A stretch of DNA of 49,311 nt from a bacterium (GTDB taxonomy: Bacteria > Sumerlaeota > Sumerlaeia > SLMS01 > JAHLLQ01). Location: the NCBI GenBank assembly GCA_020444065.1, contig JAHLLQ010000008.1, positions 142,138 to 191,448 on the forward strand. Direction: 5' to 3'. The translations under genes were made by a program, and so were the position numbers. A model generated the notes under the pieces. The model worked only from the letters and a program-made list of their open reading frames with translations, was not told the origin of the DNA and ran no database searches. Positions 43,931 through 49,311 of the stretch are shown here, in pieces (positions within the stretch are counted from its first letter, which is position 1; every line of letters begins with the position of its first letter).

Positions 43931-46735
43931 TTACTCCTTCTTGGTCTTCGCGGCCTTCTTGGCCGCCTTCTTGGCACTTGATTTCTTGGTGGCTTTCTTC
44001 GCCGCGGCCTTCTTCACCGTCTTCTTGGCAGCGGACTTCTTCACGCTCTTCTTTGCGGCTGTTTTTGCAGCTTTCTTGGCCGCCTTCTTGGCGGATTTCT
44101 TCGCTGCCTTCTTCGCCGCAGACTTCTTTGTGGCCTTCTTGGCTGCTTTTGTTTCCTCGGCTACTTGCGCAGGAGCGGTGGACTTCTCCTCCGCAGCCGC
44201 TGCCGCCTTCTTGGCGGATTTCCTGGCACGGCGTCGAGCAGGTTTCTTCTCCGCCTCCGGCTTGGCCGGTTCGGGAGTCGGTTCCGGCGGGGCAGTTGCG
44301 GTTGTTGGGGCCTCTTCCTTCCGTCCCCGACGACGTCCGCGGCCACGGCGCTTCGGCTTCTGCTCTTCGGCCTTCGTCGGCTCTTCCGACTTCGCTTCGG
44401 CGGCCGGTTTCGGAGCTTCCTTCTCGGCCTCGTGACGCGACTTGCTGCCCCACGAACCGACGATTTCGATGCCTTTTCGCTTCGGCTGCTCTTCGGCCTC
44501 GGGGCTTGGCGCGGGCTTCGGAGCCGGCTTTTCCTGCGCGCGAGCCTCGCTTGGCTTCGACGAACCCCAGCTCGAAACGATCTGGATTCCGCTCTTGCGC
44601 GGGGTAGCTTCGGCGGGCGGCTTTGGTGTATCCGCGGCTTTCGGCTCGTCAGACTTCGACTCTTGAGCCTTCTGCTCCCCGCGTGGCGGCCGCGGCGGAC
44701 GCTGGCGGCGTCCTTGGACGGCAGGAGTCGCCGACTCAGCCGGCGCCTCCTTGGCCTTTTCCTCCGACTGCTCCGATGTTTCTTCGCCTGATTGTTCGGC
44801 CTGCTGGCCTTCCTGCTCCTGGCGGCGGCGACCGCCGCGCTTGCCACGACGTGTCCGCTTCCGGCGGCTGCGCGATTCCTGCTGCTGATCCTGCTCGGAG
44901 GATTCAGCCTTCGGCTCTTCCGCTGTCGGCTCTTCGCGTGGTTCATCCTTCTTGCGCTGCTTCTGCTCCTCGCGGGCGCGGCGCTCCAGGTCCTTTGTTT
45001 GCTCGACCGACTTCTCGTATTCCTTCTTGTCGCGGCGGCGGATTTCTTCCTGCGAAGGCTTGTCCTGCTTGCGCTCCCGGCGCGGCAGAGACGGCTCCGG
45101 TTTTTCTTCGTACGGAATCGATGCCGTCACCGTTTCCTGCTCGTGAACGCGCATCTCAGGCAACGCCACCGCCGGGTGCGACGGACGCTCCACGCCGGTC
45201 AGTTGATAATCCTCGCGATGCAGGCGCGTGTCGGCGCGCAGGATGATCTCCACCCCGCGTCCGTTCATGACCTCGCTGAGGTACGGGGCGAACTCGCCCT
45301 GCAACCTCTCTGCCATCGACGTCTCACAGGACACGACGACGGCGCTGTACTTGTCCGCCTCGTTCATCATCAGCAGCAAATCGTTCTTCATCCGCCGCCA
45401 GACTTCATCCAGGCGCAACACATGGCCCTCGCCGCGGCAGTACGGGCAGGCGTCGAAGACCTGCTTCTGCAGCGACTGGTACTTGCGCTTGCGAGTCAGC
45501 ATCATCAGGCCGAAATCGCCGATCCGGCCGACAGTGCTCTTGGCTCGGTCCGGCTTCATGGCCGTGGCGAACTCGTCACAGACCTTCGACTGGTTGTCGC
45601 GCGACATCATGTCAATGAAGTCGATCACGATGATGCCGCCGATGTCGCGCAGGCGAATCTGCTGGGCGATGGCCTCGCAGGCCTCCATGTTCGTCCGCAG
45701 CGCCGTTTTCTCCAGGTCCTTCGTGCCCGTGAAGCGGCCGGAGTTGACGTCGATCGCCGTCAGCGCCTCCGTTTCCTCGATAATCAGGTAGCCGCCGGAC
45801 TTTAGCCAGACCTTGCGGTTCAGCGCCTTCTGCAGTTGGTGCTCGATCAGGAACCGCTCGAAAATCGGCTCCGGATCGTCGTAATGCTCGACCTTGTCGA
45901 CCAGCTTGCGCAACTGCCGCGACAGCGTATCGCGCAGCTCTTCCGAATACTCCGCATCATCGACATGAATCTCGTCGATATCCGGGCGGAAGGCATCGCG
46001 GACCAGCCGCGGGATGATATCGTGATCGCTGTGAACGAGCCCGGGGTTGCTCAGCGAACGGAATCTCTGGACGATCGCATCCCATCCGTCGCGCAGCATA
46101 TCGACGTCGTCGCTGATATCTTCCTCATCGGCACCCAGGCCGGCGGTTCGCATGATCAGCGAGAACTGCTCGGACTTCAGCGAGTGCAGCAGCTTCTTCA
46201 GCTTGAAGCGCTCCTGCCCCAGCGCAATCCGGCGCGAGACGCCGCCGCTCTGGCCCGGGAAGGGCAGCAGAACGACGTACCGGCCCGCAATCGCCAGGTT
46301 CGTCGAGACGCGCGGCGCCTTGTCGCTGATCCCGTCCTTCACGACCTGGACCGCGATCACGTCGCCCTTCTTCACGGGCGCTTCGGCGTTTGGGTTCTTG
46401 GGATCAGGTCTCGGGCGGCGGCCCTTCGAAACGATGCGGCCGGGGAAGACCTTCTTCGAGGCCTCCTGCAGCGCCTCGTCCAGGTCCTCCTCCAGCATCA
46501 CCAGGGACTCCGGGCGGATGTCCATGAAGTGAAGGAAGACGTTACGTTCCAGGCCGATGTCAACGAACGCGGCCTGCAAACCGGGCACGACATCGCGGAC
46601 AATTCCGCGATAGATATTCCCGACGATCGACTTGGTGGTGAGGCTTTCCCGGTGGAATTCGACGAGTTTGTTATCTTCGAGGAAGGCGACCCGGACATCG
46701 CAGTCCCCACGATTAATGATGACCTTTTTCTGCAT
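43931..46735 (-). CDS. rne: Ribonuclease E/G with long disordered tail ending in a histone-H1-like Ala/Lys segment
   Basis: 934 residues. Catalytic half (about 1-520): S1 domain (IYRGIVRDVVPGLQAAFVDI), DNase I-like subdomain with Mg ligands D329 (TAIDVNSG) and D372 (VIDFIDM), and the Zn-link CPYC (430-433) that joins protomers in RNase E. It starts 5'-monophosphate-assisted mRNA decay and 9S/tRNA processing. From about 550 the chain is charged and disordered. Arg-rich patches (RSRRKRTRRGKRGGRRR) suit RNA binding. GI(Q/E)IV(S/G)SWGS occurs twice (716-725, 755-764). The last about 95 residues are repeats of AAKK/SAKK. AAGG is just upstream of the ATG. Confidence 0.95.
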   Translation of the reverse strand: MQKKVIINRGDCDVRVAFLEDNKLVEFHRESLTTKSIVGNIYRGIVRDVVPGLQAAFVDIGLERNVFLHFMDIRPESLVMLEEDLDEALQEASKKVFPGRIVSKGRRPRPDPKNPNAEAPVKKGDVIAVQVVKDGISDKAPRVSTNLAIAGRYVVLLPFPGQSGGVSRRIALGQERFKLKKLLHSLKSEQFSLIMRTAGLGADEEDISDDVDMLRDGWDAIVQRFRSLSNPGLVHSDHDIIPRLVRDAFRPDIDEIHVDDAEYSEELRDTLSRQLRKLVDKVEHYDDPEPIFERFLIEHQLQKALNRKVWLKSGGYLIIEETEALTAIDVNSGRFTGTKDLEKTALRTNMEACEAIAQQIRLRDIGGIIVIDFIDMMSRDNQSKVCDEFATAMKPDRAKSTVGRIGDFGLMMLTRKRKYQSLQKQVFDACPYCRGEGHVLRLDEVWRRMKNDLLLMMNEADKYSAVVVSCETSMAERLQGEFAPYLSEVMNGRGVEIILRADTRLHREDYQLTGVERPSHPAVALPEMRVHEQETVTASIPYEEKPEPSLPRRERKQDKPSQEEIRRRDKKEYEKSVEQTKDLERRAREEQKQRKKDEPREEPTAEEPKAESSEQDQQQESRSRRKRTRRGKRGGRRRQEQEGQQAEQSGEETSEQSEEKAKEAPAESATPAVQGRRQRPPRPPRGEQKAQESKSDEPKAADTPKPPAEATPRKSGIQIVSSWGSSKPSEARAQEKPAPKPAPSPEAEEQPKRKGIEIVGSWGSKSRHEAEKEAPKPAAEAKSEEPTKAEEQKPKRRGRGRRRGRKEEAPTTATAPPEPTPEPAKPEAEKKPARRRARKSAKKAAAAAEEKSTAPAQVAEETKAAKKATKKSAAKKAAKKSAKKAAKKAAKTAAKKSVKKSAAKKTVKKAAAKKATKKSSAKKAAKKAAKTKKE

Positions 46736-47094
46736 AAACCTTTTGTATTGAGAATCCTTTGTCTCGAATGAGGGGACGCTGCCGATCCGACCTGCGGCCT
46801 AGTCTTTGCGGCGCAATGGCGCGGCGCGAAACCCCGTAATATCAATCTTCTACGCTTGTCTTGCCAGCCCGGCTTTCAATTCTGCGGCCGAGCGAGGAAA
46901 CCTGGTCCAGTCTGCATCTCCGGCGCGGGGACGCAACCCCGGCGCGCAGAGCACTGCCATACTCCCTCGGTCATATTAACCCCCGCCCCCCGGTGGGAAG
47001 GCAAGGAGAATGGTGCAGACCCGGCTCCGGGGCGACGGTCCAATTGATGGATTCGGCGGGGAAGTCTCTCCGGCAAATCACGATCCATGCGTTC
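46736..47094. other. Intergenic stretch between RNase E/G and the GTPase-nuclease gene
   Basis: 359 bp without a supportable gene. It should hold the RNase E/G promoter (no good -35/-10 pair seen) and the end of the gene ending at 47095. A short hairpin CGGGG-ACGCAA-CCCCG at 46926-46941 is the only structure noticed. No T-run. Confidence 0.5.
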
Positions 47095-49311
47095 TCACTG
47101 TTCGCCAGAGAGCATACGTCTTTGCCAACGGCGGATGCTGGTCATGTCGAGTAACTCGCCTTTGAATTCGATCTTGTCGACCCTCTTCTTTCCCCCCTCA
47201 CTTGCGTCTTGAAGGTAACTGCTGATATCCATCCATCGCACTTGGTCGAATTCGAATTTGTCTCTTGCGGGGAAACGGCCATCAGTCTCCGCAAACGTTC
47301 CAATGACAAGCATCACGGGCGATGGCTGTTTCAGCCAGTACTTGACCCAAGCCTGCTTCTTGATCCGGAAGTACTCCTTCCCATCCGCGTGCCTCTCCAG
47401 ATGGGAGTTCCCGGATTTCAGTTGCAGGTACAGTCGTTTTCCCGTGCCTTTTCCATCATCATCGGTGAACTCGAGCTCCATATCGATGCCCTCGTCCTCC
47501 GTCCCGGGAATCTCAAAGCACTTTTGATCGGCACTCGTAATGCGGGCCCCGACCTCCAGAACGAGCAACTTGCCCTTTCTCCGAGTATCCAGACGCTCGG
47601 CATTCATCTTCTCCAAGTCTTCGACTTGTCTGCACAGATCATCGTCAGCGAACAGGCGCTCCAGGTCATCCCAAAGAGGGAACCGCTTATCGCATAGATC
47701 GCACTCGACAGTTGCCTGCTTCTTCTTCGAGCGCAGCTTCTTCATCAGGATTTCAGGATTGCCTTTGGGGGCGTGGCAATGGGGGCAAACGTAATGGCGC
47801 AGCCTTTTCACGCTTTCCGTGCGCCTCTTCAGGTGCGCGTGGATGTATTTTGCGAAGATCACCTGCTCCTGGATTGTAACGCCCTTCGCGAAGTAAATAC
47901 TAATGTCTCCGTGGTCGACCGCATCGCGAGTCAGCTTGACACCCATGTGGTGTTTGCCCGCCAGAGTCTGGAAGTCCGCCGCGTCGCGCCATAACTGGCT
48001 CAACTCGAAGGATTCGCATTCTGAGAGCTTCACGACGAGCGTTGCGTAGATTTCATCCAGATAGCCCTTCACGCGATACGTGACGAACACCGATGGGTAC
48101 TTCTGGATCGCGGGGCGATCGCGACCGCAGTGGCTTGGAAAGACCAGTTTGTCGCCCTGACGCAGACAAAGGCCCCGCTCCTCCAACTGTCTTTCCATCT
48201 CGCGCAGAACGACTCGTTCCTCGGCCTCCGGGAGACGTTTGATCTCTTCGATCTCACCATCGCGCTGCACAGTTTGAAACACGAGTTTCCCCTTGGAAAT
48301 GCTCCGCAGGGGCAGGCAGCCCAACTCGGTCGGATCCTGCCGCAGAGTGCGGATAACTGCCTGGGCATAGACGCTCACCCACTCCGGTTTCAGGAGGATG
48401 TAAGTTCCGTAATCCAACTCCTTGACCACACCCGGACTGTCCAAAAGCCCGATGACAGTCCGTAATGTCTCATCATCGAATTGCCTTTCCGTCGGCAACC
48501 GTTTCTGGAGCAAGTTGCGCAGTTCCTTGAAGGTAAGAAGCGCCTCCCCTTCATCCCGCAGTGCCAGGATCTCATCTTTGATCATCTTGTAAATGACGGG
48601 CGATGTGCGCTTTGCCAACTTGTCCCAGGGAATGTCCGTCCGAATTGCCTCGCTCAGCTCCTTGCAGCCGCTCCCTTCCTTGGCACTTGTTTCGAAGTAT
48701 TGAAAACCGCATTCCCTCGCGAATTTGCTCAATTTCGCTCTGCTTGCCTTGAAGCCCGCATCGATTCGCCCGGCCACCAGGAACTGAGGCGTATCGGGAT
48801 CTTTGCATCGGCGCAGTGCCATCTGCCAGTCGCGCAACCCTGGAAGCACATCCTCTTTGTCCGCATCGAACAGCAGCAGTATCAGCGCCGCTCGATCCAT
48901 GTGCAGTTGGTGAATCAATCGCTGATCCGATTGGCCTCCAAAATCCCACAGCCAGACCTCTCGTTCAACTTCTGCCTCGCTGGAATTTGTCGAGAGCCGC
49001 CACTGAGTCGACCAGGCGCCGACCGTTGACCCATCGCTTGGCCGCCACCTTCCAGTCGCCAGGTGATGGGCCAGGCCTGTCTTCCCCGCGCTCGTGTCTC
49101 CTACGAGCAGGACTTTGGCATTCGTGTACTCAACCTCACCTCTTTGCGATGGTCGGGCAGATGAATCGATGGACTCCATCTCCAGCCGGATATTCCAAAT
49201 GCGCATGACACCATTCCCCGCAGCAGAATGGACGCGGCGTCCATCAGGGCTCCAGCAGACGCTCCCGACGCGTTCCGTGTGGCCTTCCATGACGCGGAGG
49301 CAGCGGCCCGA
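47095..49311 (-). CDS. WD40-Roc(GTPase)-COR-zinc ribbon-DUF4365 protein, 5' end outside window
   Basis: 738 codons visible; the frame is open at the window edge, so the N-terminus is missing. Numbering is from the first visible Met (49290). A WD repeat ends the N-terminal part (GHTERVGSVCWSPDGRRV, then MRIWNI). Ras-like Roc domain: P-loop GDTSAGKTG (64-72), G3 DFGGQ (116-120), G5 TSAKEG (201-206); the G4 NKxD is AGRID, so guanine recognition is atypical. A COR-like winged-helix region occupies about 225-490. Zinc ribbon CPHC...CDLC (502-533). A DUF4365-like domain (about 560-700) has EGIDMELEF with D603 and YLQLKSGN with K625, a PD-(D/E)XK-like pattern. It is probably an immune or cell-death effector with sensor, switch and nuclease; this is inference. 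Confidence 0.85.
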   Translation of the reverse strand, partial: SGRCLRVMEGHTERVGSVCWSPDGRRVHSAAGNGVMRIWNIRLEMESIDSSARPSQRGEVEYTNAKVLLVGDTSAGKTGLAHHLATGRWRPSDGSTVGAWSTQWRLSTNSSEAEVEREVWLWDFGGQSDQRLIHQLHMDRAALILLLFDADKEDVLPGLRDWQMALRRCKDPDTPQFLVAGRIDAGFKASRAKLSKFARECGFQYFETSAKEGSGCKELSEAIRTDIPWDKLAKRTSPVIYKMIKDEILALRDEGEALLTFKELRNLLQKRLPTERQFDDETLRTVIGLLDSPGVVKELDYGTYILLKPEWVSVYAQAVIRTLRQDPTELGCLPLRSISKGKLVFQTVQRDGEIEEIKRLPEAEERVVLREMERQLEERGLCLRQGDKLVFPSHCGRDRPAIQKYPSVFVTYRVKGYLDEIYATLVVKLSECESFELSQLWRDAADFQTLAGKHHMGVKLTRDAVDHGDISIYFAKGVTIQEQVIFAKYIHAHLKRRTESVKRLRHYVCPHCHAPKGNPEILMKKLRSKKKQATVECDLCDKRFPLWDDLERLFADDDLCRQVEDLEKMNAERLDTRRKGKLLVLEVGARITSADQKCFEIPGTEDEGIDMELEFTDDDGKGTGKRLYLQLKSGNSHLERHADGKEYFRIKKQAWVKYWLKQPSPVMLVIGTFAETDGRFPARDKFEFDQVRWMDISSYLQDASEGGKKRVDKIEFKGELLDMTSIRRWQRRMLSGEQ

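Noticed and set aside
43931-44220. The Ala/Lys tail of RNase E/G as a frameshift or assembly artefact
   Set aside because: The frame stays open to a stop coupled to the next gene's ribosome site, and the repeats use varied codons rather than a tandem DNA repeat. Kept as real, to be confirmed from reads.
1-49311. CRISPR arrays, insertion sequences or prophage
   Set aside because: No regular spaced repeats, no transposase or integrase motifs and no terminal inverted repeats were found on reading both strands.

Overview
The window is about 49 kb of GC-rich, densely coded bacterial chromosome. It has short intergenic gaps, no CRISPR array, no recognisable transposase, integrase or phage gene, and one tRNA. 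Very long secreted multidomain proteins with dockerin-like ends, a large TPR-kinase, a COR-type GTPase, WD40 proteins and an RNase E/G with a histone-H1-like tail suggest a large-genome, structurally complex bacterium of the Planctomycetota/PVC type or a neighbouring candidate phylum such as Sumerlaeota or Hydrogenedentota. This placement is inference: L21, L27 and GlgC are the only useful markers here and I could not place them in a tree.

Layout. Positions 1-8.8 kb: a 2.46-kilo-residue secreted beta-helix protein (minus), tRNA-Arg(TCT) and a small SAM methyltransferase. 8.8-18.1 kb: panB (minus), then a plus-strand run of FAD-dependent UGM-like oxidoreductase, PfkB sugar kinase, a SPOR-like exported protein and a BCCT transporter; then a small exported protein (minus) and a Na/Pi cotransporter with a PhoU tail. 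18.1-26.5 kb (all minus): rpmA and rplU, an exported type I pullulanase, a TPR-Ser/Thr kinase and a Wzz-type chain-length protein. 26.7-29.6 kb: an exported WD40 protein ending in a true T-run terminator. 29.8-32.8 kb is the most accessory-looking stretch: two small orphan genes and a two-gene ATPase/Toprim module that looks like an anti-phage defence system. 32.9-38.6 kb: a HEAT-like protein, a GT-C glycosyltransferase and glgC. 38.7-41.2 kb: the DUF2760-Hsp70 pair. 41.4-47 kb: a DUF2007 protein, asnB, a 51-residue membrane peptide and RNase E/G. 47.1 kb to the end: a WD40-Roc-COR-zinc ribbon-DUF4365 protein whose N-terminus lies outside the window.

How the genes work together. Alpha-glucan metabolism is represented by pulA (debranching, exported) and glgC (ADP-glucose supply). 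Envelope and exopolysaccharide work is represented by the PCP protein, the GT-C transferase, the UGM-like oxidoreductase and possibly AsnB. Several convergent pairs (MTase/panB, Na-Pi/rpmA, glgC/hsp70) are each separated by a single GC-rich hairpin that could serve both directions. The two candidates for an undescribed or poorly described system are the ATPase/Toprim operon at 30872-32808 and the GTPase-nuclease-like fusion at 47095-49311. Both resemble biological-conflict effectors. The second is a predicted sensor (WD40), switch (Roc-COR) and effector (PD-(D/E)XK-like DUF4365) in one chain.
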